A stretch of DNA of 64,000 bases from Candidatus Stoquefichus sp. (GTDB lineage Bacteria; Bacillota_I; Bacilli_A; Erysipelotrichales; Coprobacillaceae), in NCBI GenBank assembly GCA_021768625.1, contig JAETUM010000002.1:1-64000 (forward strand), read 5' to 3'. Below, piece after piece: positions 35,709-44,892 of this stretch (positions within the stretch are counted from its first letter, which is position 1; the number at the start of each line of letters is the position of its first letter). A model generated the notes under the pieces. The model searched no databases. It was not told the origin of the DNA and saw only the letters and a program-made list of their open reading frames with translations. The position numbers and the translations under genes are program-made.

Positions 35709-37022
35709 TTATTTATGTGATTCTTTATAACGAATAACCATATCCTCTAATTTATAAATATCTTTACTACTCATAAATAAGTAAACCACATTTTGATATG
35801 AAGCTAACAATTGAACAGCTTCATCATCTTCATGAATAATAGAAGCACGTGGAATATACTGACCAATTTCATGAATATCAATATCTATTCCTGGCTCCTT
35901 TTTTGCATTTTCAGGAAAATGAACTAAAAATGGATAATCAGCCAAATCCATAGATTGTGCAAACTCCTTAGCAAACCTTAATCCTCGAGAAAAACGATCT
36001 GGTTGAAAAATAGCAACAATTTCTTTACCAGGATAACGAGAACGTGTCGCTTCAATAACATACTTAATAGCTGTAGGATGATGTGCATAATCATCTACAT
36101 ATATATCATTGCCAATTTTTTTAACTGTATAACGACGTTTTACACCTTCAAATGTAGATAAACGTTCTTGAATGTAATCAGCACGCATATTTTCAAGATA
36201 TCCTAAAGTAATGACTGCTAATGAATTATATAACATATGCATTCCATAGAATGGTAAAGCAAAATGTCCAAATAATTCATTATGAATATAAACATCAAAA
36301 GATAACCCATGATCATTATTAATAATATTTTTAGCAATGACATCATTATTATTGTTTAAACCAAACTTTAAAACTCTTGTTTGATAATGCAGATGAGGTA
36401 AATAAGGATCATCACCCCAAACAACAACAGTATCTTTGACCTGATTAGCAAATTTTTCAAACGATTCTTTATATTGATCCATAGATTGAAAATAATCAAC
36501 ATGATCTAATTCTATATTATTAATGACTGCATATGTTGGATAATAATGTAAAAAATGATCTTGATATTCACATGTTTCACTAATAAAATAATGACTATCT
36601 TTCACAGCATGACCAGTTCCATCACCAATCAAAACAGAAGTTTTATCAAACTCTTTAAACAAATGATAAGCCATTCCTGTTGTTGTCGTTTTTCCATGTG
36701 TTCCCGCAATGCCAATAGAAACATATTTTTCCATCAATTGACCTAAAAAATCAAAATAAGTATGTGTTTTAACATTGTTATTTTCCTTCGCTGCTTTGAC
36801 TTCTTCATTAGAATCATCAAAAGCATTTCCAATAATCACATCATATCCATCTTTAATATTATCCTTATTAAAAGAATAGATAGGAATATTTCTATTTCTT
36901 AATTCATCTTCAATAAAAATATATTTATCAATATCACTTCCAGCAACTTCATATCCTAAATCATAAAGAATAGTTGCTAAAGAAGCCATACCTGAACCTT
37001 TAATCCCAATAAAATAGTACAC
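35709..37022 (-). CDS. murC: UDP-N-acetylmuramate-L-alanine ligase
   Basis: Adds L-Ala to UDP-MurNAc in peptidoglycan precursor synthesis. It begins MYYFIGIKGSGMASLA (Rossmann-like, ~1-16). The ATP-binding GTHGKTTTT is at ~108-116, ELDHVDYF at ~170 and DDYAHHPTAI at ~305. The start codon is GTG at 37022 after GAGAGGTGAT. 437 residues. It heads the murC-DUF948-ytxH-ccpA run. Confidence 0.96.
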   Translation of the reverse strand: MYYFIGIKGSGMASLATILYDLGYEVAGSDIDKYIFIEDELRNRNIPIYSFNKDNIKDGYDVIIGNAFDDSNEEVKAAKENNNVKTHTYFDFLGQLMEKYVSIGIAGTHGKTTTTGMAYHLFKEFDKTSVLIGDGTGHAVKDSHYFISETCEYQDHFLHYYPTYAVINNIELDHVDYFQSMDQYKESFEKFANQVKDTVVVWGDDPYLPHLHYQTRVLKFGLNNNNDVIAKNIINNDHGLSFDVYIHNELFGHFALPFYGMHMLYNSLAVITLGYLENMRADYIQERLSTFEGVKRRYTVKKIGNDIYVDDYAHHPTAIKYVIEATRSRYPGKEIVAIFQPDRFSRGLRFAKEFAQSMDLADYPFLVHFPENAKKEPGIDIDIHEIGQYIPRASIIHEDDEAVQLLASYQNVVYLFMSSKDIYKLEDMVIRYKESHK

Positions 37023-37087
37023 TATATATCACCTCTCAACTATTCTAGCACAAAATTTTATAAAAGTATTCTATCTATTATATTTTT

Positions 37088-37116
37088 TTATAATTTTTTT
37101 GAAACTGCACATACTA
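37088..37116 (+). promoter_or_regulatory. Candidate forespore (sigma-G-type) promoter
   Basis: TTATA (37088-37092), 17-bp spacer, CATACTA (37110-37116). It fits GHATR/CATNNTA except for the first base of -35. It drives the small gene at 37146. Confidence 0.45.
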
Positions 37117-37145
37117 TAAATGTCAATAGAAAGAAGGAGAAAAAT

Positions 37146-37280
37146 ATGAGTCACAAAAAGTCAAAAAACAAACAAAAACAAAGTTATAAAGGTTACAACC
37201 AAAACCAACAAGCAAGTCATAGTGCTGAAGATGATTTAATGAGTGAAAAGTATCAAAATAATTCTAATGCTCAAGAATAA
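37146..37280 (+). CDS. Small hydrophilic protein, possible minor spore protein (44 aa)
   Basis: ATG at 37146 follows AAGAAGGAG; the stop is directly followed by a strong terminator, so this is a complete one-gene unit. The product starts MSHKKSKNKQKQSYKGYNQN and is rich in Lys, Gln, Asn and Ser, with no hydrophobic core. Minor small acid-soluble spore proteins (SspK/SspN type) have this composition. The forespore-type promoter upstream agrees. Homology is not claimed. It is on the opposite strand to both neighbours. Confidence 0.65.
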   Translation: MSHKKSKNKQKQSYKGYNQNQQASHSAEDDLMSEKYQNNSNAQE

Positions 37281-37302
37281 ACACGGTTATCCGTGTTTTT
37301 TT
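37280..37302 (+). terminator. Terminator of the 44-aa gene
   Basis: AACACGG/CCGTGTT stem, TTAT loop, then TTTTT on the plus strand. Confidence 0.9.
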
Positions 37303-37377
37303 CTTTACATAATATAAGTATGCTCAAAATTTAAATAAATATCTAATAATGAAATTGTTTTATATGTCAATAAAAAA

Positions 37378-37393
37378 AGGAGAAAAATCTCCT
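37378..37393 (-). terminator. Terminator of the M24 peptidase gene
   Basis: AGGAGA/TCTCCT stem, AAAA loop, seven T on the minus strand. It faces the plus-strand terminator at 37280 across a short gap. Confidence 0.85.
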
Positions 37394-37396
37394 CTT

Positions 37397-38476
37397 CTAA
37401 CCTACAATAATTAGATCTTTTGTATAAGCATTTAAAACCTCGCAACCATCTTTTGTCACAAGAACCAAATCTTCAATTCTTACACCAAAATCTCCTTGAA
37501 TATAAACACCAGGTTCAATAGAAAAAATCATTCCCTCTTCAACTGGCATATCAAAATTAGCAGAAACATCACCATATTCATGAACATCTCTTCCAATAAA
37601 ATGACCTAAGCGATGATTAAATTCAGCAACAAAACCACCTTCAGCAATAATATCTCTAGCTACTTTATCAATATCACATAATCTCACACCAGGTTTAATC
37701 ATAGCTTCTGCTGCTTCATTTGCTTTTCTTACAAGATCATAAACTCTTCTTTTTTCATCAGAAACTTCTTTATAAAAGACTGTACGTGTCATATCACTAC
37801 AATAACCTTTATACGCTCCACCCATATCAATAATAATACTATCTCCAGGTTTTAAAGTTGTATCATCTCCCATATGATGATTATCTGCACAATTTGGACC
37901 ATATGCAATAATTGCATCAAATGAGTTCCCACTACATCCTAATGAACGAAAAATATCTACAACTTGATCAGTCACTTCTTTTTCTGTATATTTCCCTGTT
38001 GCACATAACTGAATAACTTTATCAATAGCCAAATCATTCATCTGACTTGATTCTCTCATAAGTTGTTGTTCTTCTTCATCTTTTTTCATACGAATATAAT
38101 CAACACAGATTGAACCTAATTCAAAACAAGTTTCATCATTTGTTTTTGCCATTAATGGTAACAAGAATTGGGCAGACCAGAATTTATCTACCCCTATACA
38201 ATTTGCATTTTGTAAATAGCTAGCTAATATATCTATATAATCATCTGTATCACTATACCAAACAACATTCAAATCTAATTCATGATCTAAATAAAATAAA
38301 TGATTTAAGAATAATGTATGATTTCCATCTACTGTCAATAACAAGACATACATTCTTTCTCCAGGTTGATTTTGATAATTAATTAAATAATCAATTGATG
38401 AAGGATCACTAATAATCAAATGATCAATCCCTCTTTTCATCATTTCATTAACAACACTATTCACTCTCTGATTCAT
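37397..38476 (-). CDS. M24-family Xaa-Pro aminopeptidase
   Basis: A 359-residue cytosolic metallopeptidase of the PepP/PepQ group, which releases N-terminal residues next to proline. It has an N-terminal creatinase-like domain and a C-terminal pita-bread domain with IIDMGGAYKGYCSDMTRT (metal Asp pair ~218-229), HRLGHFIGRDVHE (~287-299), SIEPGVY (~322) and the final EDLVLV Glu. It starts 20 bases inside the end of aspS after GGGTGA, so it is translated with the synthetases. Confidence 0.93.
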   Translation of the reverse strand: MNQRVNSVVNEMMKRGIDHLIISDPSSIDYLINYQNQPGERMYVLLLTVDGNHTLFLNHLFYLDHELDLNVVWYSDTDDYIDILASYLQNANCIGVDKFWSAQFLLPLMAKTNDETCFELGSICVDYIRMKKDEEEQQLMRESSQMNDLAIDKVIQLCATGKYTEKEVTDQVVDIFRSLGCSGNSFDAIIAYGPNCADNHHMGDDTTLKPGDSIIIDMGGAYKGYCSDMTRTVFYKEVSDEKRRVYDLVRKANEAAEAMIKPGVRLCDIDKVARDIIAEGGFVAEFNHRLGHFIGRDVHEYGDVSANFDMPVEEGMIFSIEPGVYIQGDFGVRIEDLVLVTKDGCEVLNAYTKDLIIVG

Positions 38477-40220
38477 ATTCAGTCACCCCTATTCCCAATT
38501 CATCTAATTGAGCTTTCACAACTTGTGTTGGTGCTTTAGACATTGGACAAGTTGCACTTGTATTTTTAGGAAATGCAATAACATCTCTTAATGAATCGCA
38601 TTCACAAAGAAGCATTGCTATTCTATCTAAACCTAATGCAAATCCAGCATGTGGAGGTGTTCCATATTGGAATGCTTCAACAAACCATCCAAATTGCGCA
38701 TCAATTTGTTCTTGAGTAAAACTCAATGCTTTAAACGCTCTTTCTTGTAAATCTTGTTCATAAATTCTTTGAGACCCTCCACCTAACTCAAAACCATTTA
38801 AAACAATATCATAAGCATCTGCCAAACAATGTTCAGGATCAGATTCGAGTTTATCAATATCACTATCTTTTGGTCTTGTAAATGGATGATGTTTTGCATA
38901 ATATCTTTGTGTTTCATCATCATATTCAAACATTGGGAAATCAACAACCCATAAGAAATCAAATGTATGAGGGTCGTATAATTTTAATTCTTTTCCTAGA
39001 TAATTTCTAATTGCAGCTAAAGCATCGCAAACAACTTCATACTTAGCATCACTTACAAATAATAGTAAGTCATCTTCTTTAGCATTCATAGCTTCTAATA
39101 ATCTTGATAATTGCTCTTCATTAAAGAATTTTGCGATAGGTCCTTGAACACCTTCTGCATTTACCTTTAACCATGCTAAACCTTTTGCTTTATATGTTTT
39201 TGCCAAATCAGTTAATTGATCAATTTTCTTTCTAGAAAAATTTTGTGCTTGTCCTTCAACATTTATTCCTTTAACATGTCCATTTGCTTCCAACGCATTT
39301 TTAAAAACAGCAAATTCAACATCATTAACAACATTATTTAAGTTTACTAATTCTAAACCAAAACGTGTATCTGGTTTATCAATTCCATATCTTTCCATGG
39401 CTTCATGCCAAGTTAAACGTCTAAGAGGTAACTCAATATCAATTCCCTTTACATCTTTCATTACTTTAGCAATCATACCTTCACCAATACTTAAAACTTG
39501 ATCAGTTGACATAAAACTCATTTCTACATCAACTTGTGTAAATTCTATTTGACGATCAGCACGTAAATCTTCATCTCTAAAACAACGTGCAATTTGATAA
39601 TACTTTTCAAAACCAGCAACCATTAATAATTGTTTAAATAATTGAGGTGATTGTGGTAATGCATAAAATGATCCTTTATGGACACGTGATGGAACTAAGA
39701 AATCTCTTGCTCCTTCTGGTGTTGATCTATTTAAATATGGTGTTTCAATATCAATAAAATCTAATTGATCTAAATACTCTCTAATACTACGTGTAATTTG
39801 ATGTCTTACCATTATATTTTTTTGCATAACTGGTCGTCTTAAATCTAAGTAACGATATTGCATTCTTGTTTCTTCTAAAGCATCTGTCTCATCAGCAATA
39901 ATCATAGGTGTTAATTTTGCTTTATTAATAATTTGAAAATCTTTAGCTTGAATTTCAATATCTCCAGTAGGTAAATTTGGATTTTTTGATGATCTTTCAA
40001 CAACTTCTCCTTCAACAGATAAAATATATTCATTTTTCACTTCACGAAGTCTTTCATCAAATGATTCATCAAATACAATTTGTGTTATTCCATATCTATC
40101 TCTTAAATCAACAAAAACCAAAGCACCTAAATTTCTTTTCTTAGCAACCCAACCAATAAGTCGGACACTTTCTCCAACATTTTCAATTCTTAATTGCCCA
40201 TTATGATGTGTTCTATTCAT
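38457..40220 (-). CDS. aspS: Aspartyl-tRNA synthetase
   Basis: Class II synthetase. It has an N-terminal OB-fold anticodon-binding domain (RLIGWVAKKRNLGALVFVDLRD), a bacterial GAD insertion (~285-410) and motifs 2 and 3 (RCFRDEDLRADRQIEFTQ, GFALGLDR). 587 residues from the start at 40220, which follows GGAGG. Eight bases overlap with hisS. Co-regulated with hisS by one T-box. Confidence 0.97.
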   Translation of the reverse strand: MNRTHHNGQLRIENVGESVRLIGWVAKKRNLGALVFVDLRDRYGITQIVFDESFDERLREVKNEYILSVEGEVVERSSKNPNLPTGDIEIQAKDFQIINKAKLTPMIIADETDALEETRMQYRYLDLRRPVMQKNIMVRHQITRSIREYLDQLDFIDIETPYLNRSTPEGARDFLVPSRVHKGSFYALPQSPQLFKQLLMVAGFEKYYQIARCFRDEDLRADRQIEFTQVDVEMSFMSTDQVLSIGEGMIAKVMKDVKGIDIELPLRRLTWHEAMERYGIDKPDTRFGLELVNLNNVVNDVEFAVFKNALEANGHVKGINVEGQAQNFSRKKIDQLTDLAKTYKAKGLAWLKVNAEGVQGPIAKFFNEEQLSRLLEAMNAKEDDLLLFVSDAKYEVVCDALAAIRNYLGKELKLYDPHTFDFLWVVDFPMFEYDDETQRYYAKHHPFTRPKDSDIDKLESDPEHCLADAYDIVLNGFELGGGSQRIYEQDLQERAFKALSFTQEQIDAQFGWFVEAFQYGTPPHAGFALGLDRIAMLLCECDSLRDVIAFPKNTSATCPMSKAPTQVVKAQLDELGIGVTEYESESE

Positions 40221-41493
40221 GATGATGTCCTCCCTCAAAATGTTCTTCAATAAATGCCACAATATTCTCTAAAGCAACCTCTGTTTGTTCTTTAGAATGA
40301 TTGCACTTCATATTTACAACTTCCTTTTTCACTTCTTCATCTCCAATAATCATTGAAAAATGAGCACGAAAACGATCAGCTGACTTAAATTGTCCTTTTA
40401 AACCTCTATCACATTGATCCATATCACATGTAAAACCATTTGCTCTTAACATCGTAATAATTTGAACAGATAAATCCTTAGCTTCCTCACCTAATGGCAT
40501 GATATAAACATCTAATCCATCATCATCACTTTGGTTATCCCCTAAAGCAAGCATTAATCTTTCCATTCCAAAAGCAAAACCTACACCAGGAATTTCAGGT
40601 CCACCTAATTCACTAATCAATGTATTGTAGCGTCCACCGCCACCAACTGTAGATCCTTGTCCCATTTGTGGATCATCACTAATAATTTCAAAAACAGTAT
40701 GTGAATAATAATCTAATCCTCTAACAAGATTTGTATCAACAACATATTCAATTTCTAAATCATCCAATAAAGCACAGACTTTATCAAAATGAGATTTTGC
40801 ACTTTCACTTAAATAATCAATTGTTCGAGGTGCATTATTCATCACAGGATGATCTTTATCAACTTTACAATCCAAAATACGTAATGGATTCTTTTCAAAT
40901 CTTTGTTGACAATCATAACATAATTCATCTAATACAGGTTCAAAATGTTTTTTCAATGCTTCACGATATGTATTTCTAGATTCTTCATCACCTAAAGAAT
41001 TAATATGTAGTTTAACATCTTTTAAGCCTAAAGCTTCCACAACAGTTACTGCCATTACCATACATTCAACATCAACATATGGAGATTCTAGTCCTAACAT
41101 TTCTACCCCAAATTGATGGAATTGTCTTTGTCTTCCATTTCCAGGTCTTTCATATCTAAACATAGGACCCATATAATAATATTTTTGCAATTTTTCAGGT
41201 AATGCATATAATTTGTGTTCAACATATGATCTTGCAATACCTGCTGTTCCTTCAGGTCTTAATGTAATAGAACGTTTCTTTTTATCTTCAAAAGAATACA
41301 TTTCCTTTGTTACAACATCTGTTGTATCACCAATAGATCTGGTAAATAACTCTGTATGTTCAAAAATCGGTGTTCTCATTTCCTTTACATTATAATTGGC
41401 ACAAATTGTTCTTATTAATTGTTCTAATTCCTGCCATTTTCCTGATACATCACTTAAAATATCAACTGTACCTCTTGGTGCACTATATGCCAT
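40213..41493 (-). CDS. hisS: Histidyl-tRNA synthetase
   Basis: Class II synthetase. Motif 1 region MRTPIFEHTELFTRSIG, motif 2 YYMGPMFRYERPGNGRQRQFHQFG (~108-131), the HisA segment GLDYYSHTVFEI (~260) and motif 3 GFAFGMERL (~305) are present. The C-terminal anticodon-binding domain ends in an unusual GGHHHE tail. The start follows AAGGAGG. 426 residues. First gene after the T-box. Confidence 0.97.
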   Translation of the reverse strand: MAYSAPRGTVDILSDVSGKWQELEQLIRTICANYNVKEMRTPIFEHTELFTRSIGDTTDVVTKEMYSFEDKKKRSITLRPEGTAGIARSYVEHKLYALPEKLQKYYYMGPMFRYERPGNGRQRQFHQFGVEMLGLESPYVDVECMVMAVTVVEALGLKDVKLHINSLGDEESRNTYREALKKHFEPVLDELCYDCQQRFEKNPLRILDCKVDKDHPVMNNAPRTIDYLSESAKSHFDKVCALLDDLEIEYVVDTNLVRGLDYYSHTVFEIISDDPQMGQGSTVGGGGRYNTLISELGGPEIPGVGFAFGMERLMLALGDNQSDDDGLDVYIMPLGEEAKDLSVQIITMLRANGFTCDMDQCDRGLKGQFKSADRFRAHFSMIIGDEEVKKEVVNMKCNHSKEQTEVALENIVAFIEEHFEGGHHHE

Positions 41494-41514
41494 AATATTC
41501 CTCCTTAAAATAAA

Positions 41515-41715
41515 ATAAAAAACGCCCTATCTAAGGACGTTTATTAACGCGGTACCACCTTAGTTCATACAATGTATGCCCTCTTTATGTCTTAACGCGA
41601 CTTACGGTTATTCTCATAACATCCTCTAAAGTGTCCCATAACTTCCTCTCATTGTTTTCACCAACCACAATGTCTCTAATAGATTCCATTATTTAATCTT
41701 CTTCAACGGATTATA
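41515..41715 (-). promoter_or_regulatory. Asp/His T-box leader of hisS-aspS
   Basis: The minus strand has AGAGACATTGTGGTTGGTGAAAA, specifier region GGGACACTTTAGAG, T-box TAAGGTGGTACCGCG (41546-41562) and terminator AACGTCC/GGGCGTT (41521-41541) with a six-T tail. Aligning with the other T-boxes puts GAC (Asp, plus 41633-41635) in the specifier. The overlapping GACAC also contains CAC (His, 41631-41633). Confidence 0.93.
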
Positions 41716-41720
41716 CATGG

Positions 41721-41749
41721 ATTATAATTGATTCATCAAAAAAAAGCAA
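41721..41749 (-). promoter_or_regulatory. Promoter of the hisS-aspS T-box transcript
   Basis: TTGCTT (41744-41749), 17-bp spacer, TATAAT (41721-41726) on the minus strand. Confidence 0.8.
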
Positions 41750-41784
41750 CCAGTAAACGTATCTTTCTTTATTTTTTTATAAAA

Positions 41785-41889
41785 TAAAAAGGAGAGATAG
41801 GAATCACTTTCCTATCTCCATATAAAGAAGAATATCTATCAGTATGCGAATATTTATGAATAGAAATAATTAAAAAATATTTATTCTTC
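41785..41889 (-). ncRNA. Candidate structured small RNA
   Basis: Between the DUF1275 gene and the hisS promoter lies a promoter-terminator unit with no ORF. A minus-strand promoter (TGAAAG/AGTATA complement, CTTTCA-18-TATACT at 41896-41925) predicts a start at 41889. That start is the first base of an 8-bp closing stem GAAGAATA/TATTCTTC (41882-41889 with 41827-41834). A terminator hairpin GAGATAGGAA/TTCCTATCTC (41794-41818) and a T-rich run end it. Predicted length is about 105 nt. Confidence 0.45.
41794..41818 (-). terminator. Intrinsic terminator downstream of DUF1275 gene
   Basis: 10-bp stem, 5-base loop, then TCCTTTTTATTTT on the minus strand. It ends the candidate small RNA and any read-through from the DUF1275 gene. 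Confidence 0.75.
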
Positions 41890-41951
41890 GTTTATAGTAT
41901 AGCACAATAGTTTTAAAAATGAAAGCTCTTTCATAAAAAATATATCTTTTT

Positions 41952-42602
41952 TTATTCTTCATTAAAAAACATCATAACAAAAGCTATAAGTAACAAAAGA
42001 GAAGAACATAATATAGCCTTTTGATGCCATAATTTTATAAACACATTCCCTAAAATTGCTCCAATAATAAAACAGATAATTATACCAAAATATAATAAAA
42101 CTTTTTTGAGATGTTTTACTTCCCCAGTTTGAAAAAACAAGCACATATTTTCAGTGCCACTTCTCAAATTCCCAATACACATCGTTGTAGCAACCATATT
42201 TCCATGTATTTTACGAAAACTTTCTACCTGTATACCACAAGCTAAAGACGTTAAACTATTTGCAAGTAAATTCATATTCAATGGAATAAAAGATACACCT
42301 ATAAGAATAACGGCTTCCATAACAACAGCAATCTGACGCCAATGAAGTTTTGTTTGCTTCATATGAATCCATTCTGATAAAGCAATGCCTAACGTAAAAG
42401 CCAAAATAGGAAATAAATAATGGACAATAAGTGAATATTGACCTTCAGCAATATTGACCCCTAACAAAAGCATATTTCCTGTTTGTGCATTAGCAAAAAC
42501 TTTTCCTCTTTCAATATATGAGTATGCATCCATCAGTCCACCTGATAATGACAAAATAATACCTAATTTAACAGATTCAGAAATCTGTCTTTCTCTTTTC
42601 AT
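41952..42602 (-). CDS. YoaK/DUF1275 family membrane protein
   Basis: A 216-residue membrane protein with about six helices. LSGGLMDAYSYIERGKVFANAQTGNMLLLG (here split for reading) near residues 19-50 is the DUF1275 hallmark, as is the later GNMVATTMCIGNLRSG segment (~133-148). Transport has been suggested for the family, but no substrate is known. Confidence 0.88.
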   Translation of the reverse strand: MKRERQISESVKLGIILSLSGGLMDAYSYIERGKVFANAQTGNMLLLGVNIAEGQYSLIVHYLFPILAFTLGIALSEWIHMKQTKLHWRQIAVVMEAVILIGVSFIPLNMNLLANSLTSLACGIQVESFRKIHGNMVATTMCIGNLRSGTENMCLFFQTGEVKHLKKVLLYFGIIICFIIGAILGNVFIKLWHQKAILCSSLLLLIAFVMMFFNEE

Positions 42603-42623
42603 AAATATCTTCCCTCTTTATAC

Positions 42624-42654
42624 AAAAGAGTCATTCTAATGAATAACCCTCTTT
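42624..42654 (-). terminator. relA terminator
   Basis: Imperfect long stem (GAG-GTTATTC with GAATGAC-CTC, loop ATTA) overlapping the relA stop and followed by TTTTG on the minus strand. Confidence 0.6.
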
Positions 42655-44849
42655 ATTTCATATATTCCTTGAATTTTATTCAAATTATTAATTGTTAGTT
42701 GTAATGATTCTGCATTTTCAACCGACAATTTTAATTTAACATCAGCTTCCATATCATGAACACCAGCATTAATATTTAAAATATTAACTTTGACTTGTCC
42801 TAATACAGTTATAATATCATTCAAAAGATTTGGACGATCTAATCCTATAATTTCTATATCCACTTCAAATCTTTTTTCCATAATATTTGTATAATCCCAA
42901 TACACATCTATAATTCTTCCCTTTTCAGCACCTTGAATATTAGGACAGTTTTGACAATGAACTTTAATACCTTGTCCTTTAGAAACATATCCTACAATAT
43001 CATCACCAGGAATAGGATTACAACATTTAGATAATTGAATCTTTAATCCATCAACACCTTTAACACTTATACCTAAACTACCAGATTTCATTTGATTTTT
43101 ACTTGCATTATTCTTCTTTAGCATCTTTGATAAATTATCAAAGAAGCCTGTATGATTAGGGATAACTTTATCTAATAAAGTAGATGCAGTTGCTTGTTTT
43201 TTCCCAATAACAAGCATTAAATCATCAAAATTATTTGCTCCAAAAGATCCAAAATAAGACTTATAAGTATCAGGATCCATATATTTCTTTTCATCTAACT
43301 CACGTTTACGAATTTCTTCTCTTAATAGTTTTTTACCATCTTCGATTGTCTCTTTATGTGTTTCAGCATCCTTTTTAGAAATATATTGTCTGATTTTATT
43401 TCTAGCACCTGCTGTTCTTACAAACTTCAACCAATCTTCACTTGGTCCAGAATTCTTATTTGTCTTGATTTCACAAACATCACCTGTATTCAATTTTGTA
43501 TTGATAGGAACCATCACATTATTGACAATAGCTCCAACAGCATGATGTCCAACCTCGGTATGAATACGATAAGCAAAATCAATAGGTGTTGATCCATTTG
43601 GTAATTCTACTATTTTTCCTTGTGGAGTCATCACATAAACATTGGCTTCAAAAATATCACGTCTTAGTGAATCATAATATTCTTTAGCATCACCATCTTT
43701 AATCTCATCACTTAATGTAATAAAATCTCCTAACCATTGTAACTTATCAACAATATCTTTTTGTTCTTGCTTAGAAGAATAGGCTTTATTTTCTTTATAA
43801 CGCCAATGAGATGCAACACCACGTTCTGCTAATTCATCCATTTCTTCAGTACGAATTTGAATTTCAAAAATATGTCCCCCTTCTCCAATAATAGCAGTAT
43901 GTAAAGATTGGTACATATTTGGCTTTGGCATTGCTATATAATCTTTAAAACGACCAGGCAATGGACGATAATGATCATGAATAATACCTAAAACTTCATA
44001 ACATTTCATCTTACTTTTTAAAATTACTCTTAGTGCATTCAAATCATATAATTCATCAAATCGTTTATGCTTGATAACCATTTTTTTATAAATACTATAA
44101 ATATGTTTTGCTCGACCTTTAATACGATATTCTATATGATTTTCATCTAAAAGTGCTTTTACAGACTTCATCATTTTATCTACAGAATCTTTTCTTTCAC
44201 TACGTTTTTGTTCTAAAAGATCTGAAATTTCTTGATACGCTTTTGGATCAAGATAATATAAACATAAATCCTCTAATTCTATACGTATATCATTAATACC
44301 CAAACGATGAGCTATTGGTGCATAAACTTCTAATGTTTCTCTTGATATACGTTGTTGTTTATCAGGTCGCATATATTGTAATGTGCGCATATTATGTAAA
44401 CGGTCTGCCAATTTAATTAATATAACACGAATATCTCTTGCCATTGCAATATAAATTTTTCGATGATTTTCTGCATATATATCTGCTTCATCCTTGAATG
44501 GCATTTTATTAATTTTTGTGACACCTTCAACAAGAGAAGTAATTTCTTCTCCAAACAATTCTATCATTTCCTCTCTTGAAACATCACAATCTTCCATCAC
44601 ATCATGTAATAAACCTGCTGCAATGGTTGTAGGACCTGTTTGTAAGGTAGAAAGAATATATGCAACCCATATCAAATGAATTGTATAAGGTTCTCCGCTT
44701 TTACGCTTTTGACCAGCATGTTTAACCATAATATAATCATAAGCTTTTTTAATAAGTTCAATACTATCTTGTTTAGTAATATATGTTGAACAAACTTCTA
44801 AGACATCTTCAATTGTAACTGTATCATTCGCTTCCTTATACTTCATCAT
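42636..44849 (-). CDS. relA: RelA/SpoT-type (p)ppGpp synthetase/hydrolase
   Basis: Bifunctional stringent-response enzyme. It has an HD hydrolase domain (LLHDVMEDCDV ~78-88, HNMRTLQYM ~152), a synthetase domain (RIKGRAKHIYSIYKKM ~238, KDYIAMPKPNMYQSLHT ~302), TGS (~395-455), a zinc-finger/ACT-linked region with conserved Cys (CCNPIPGDDIVGY) and a C-terminal ACT domain. 737 residues is standard for Rel. Two adjacent ATGs follow GGAGG; the first is used. Upstream is apt, downstream in Bacillus order. Confidence 0.96.
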   Translation of the reverse strand: MMKYKEANDTVTIEDVLEVCSTYITKQDSIELIKKAYDYIMVKHAGQKRKSGEPYTIHLIWVAYILSTLQTGPTTIAAGLLHDVMEDCDVSREEMIELFGEEITSLVEGVTKINKMPFKDEADIYAENHRKIYIAMARDIRVILIKLADRLHNMRTLQYMRPDKQQRISRETLEVYAPIAHRLGINDIRIELEDLCLYYLDPKAYQEISDLLEQKRSERKDSVDKMMKSVKALLDENHIEYRIKGRAKHIYSIYKKMVIKHKRFDELYDLNALRVILKSKMKCYEVLGIIHDHYRPLPGRFKDYIAMPKPNMYQSLHTAIIGEGGHIFEIQIRTEEMDELAERGVASHWRYKENKAYSSKQEQKDIVDKLQWLGDFITLSDEIKDGDAKEYYDSLRRDIFEANVYVMTPQGKIVELPNGSTPIDFAYRIHTEVGHHAVGAIVNNVMVPINTKLNTGDVCEIKTNKNSGPSEDWLKFVRTAGARNKIRQYISKKDAETHKETIEDGKKLLREEIRKRELDEKKYMDPDTYKSYFGSFGANNFDDLMLVIGKKQATASTLLDKVIPNHTGFFDNLSKMLKKNNASKNQMKSGSLGISVKGVDGLKIQLSKCCNPIPGDDIVGYVSKGQGIKVHCQNCPNIQGAEKGRIIDVYWDYTNIMEKRFEVDIEIIGLDRPNLLNDIITVLGQVKVNILNINAGVHDMEADVKLKLSVENAESLQLTINNLNKIQGIYEIKRVIH

Positions 44850-44873
44850 TTCTTCCTCCTTTCTCTTATGAAA

Positions 44874-44892
44874 AAAGAGACAATGTCTCTTT
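44874..44892 (-). terminator. apt terminator
   Basis: AAAGAGAC/GTCTCTTT stem with a 3-base loop at the apt stop and T6 on the minus strand, just upstream of relA. Confidence 0.7.
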
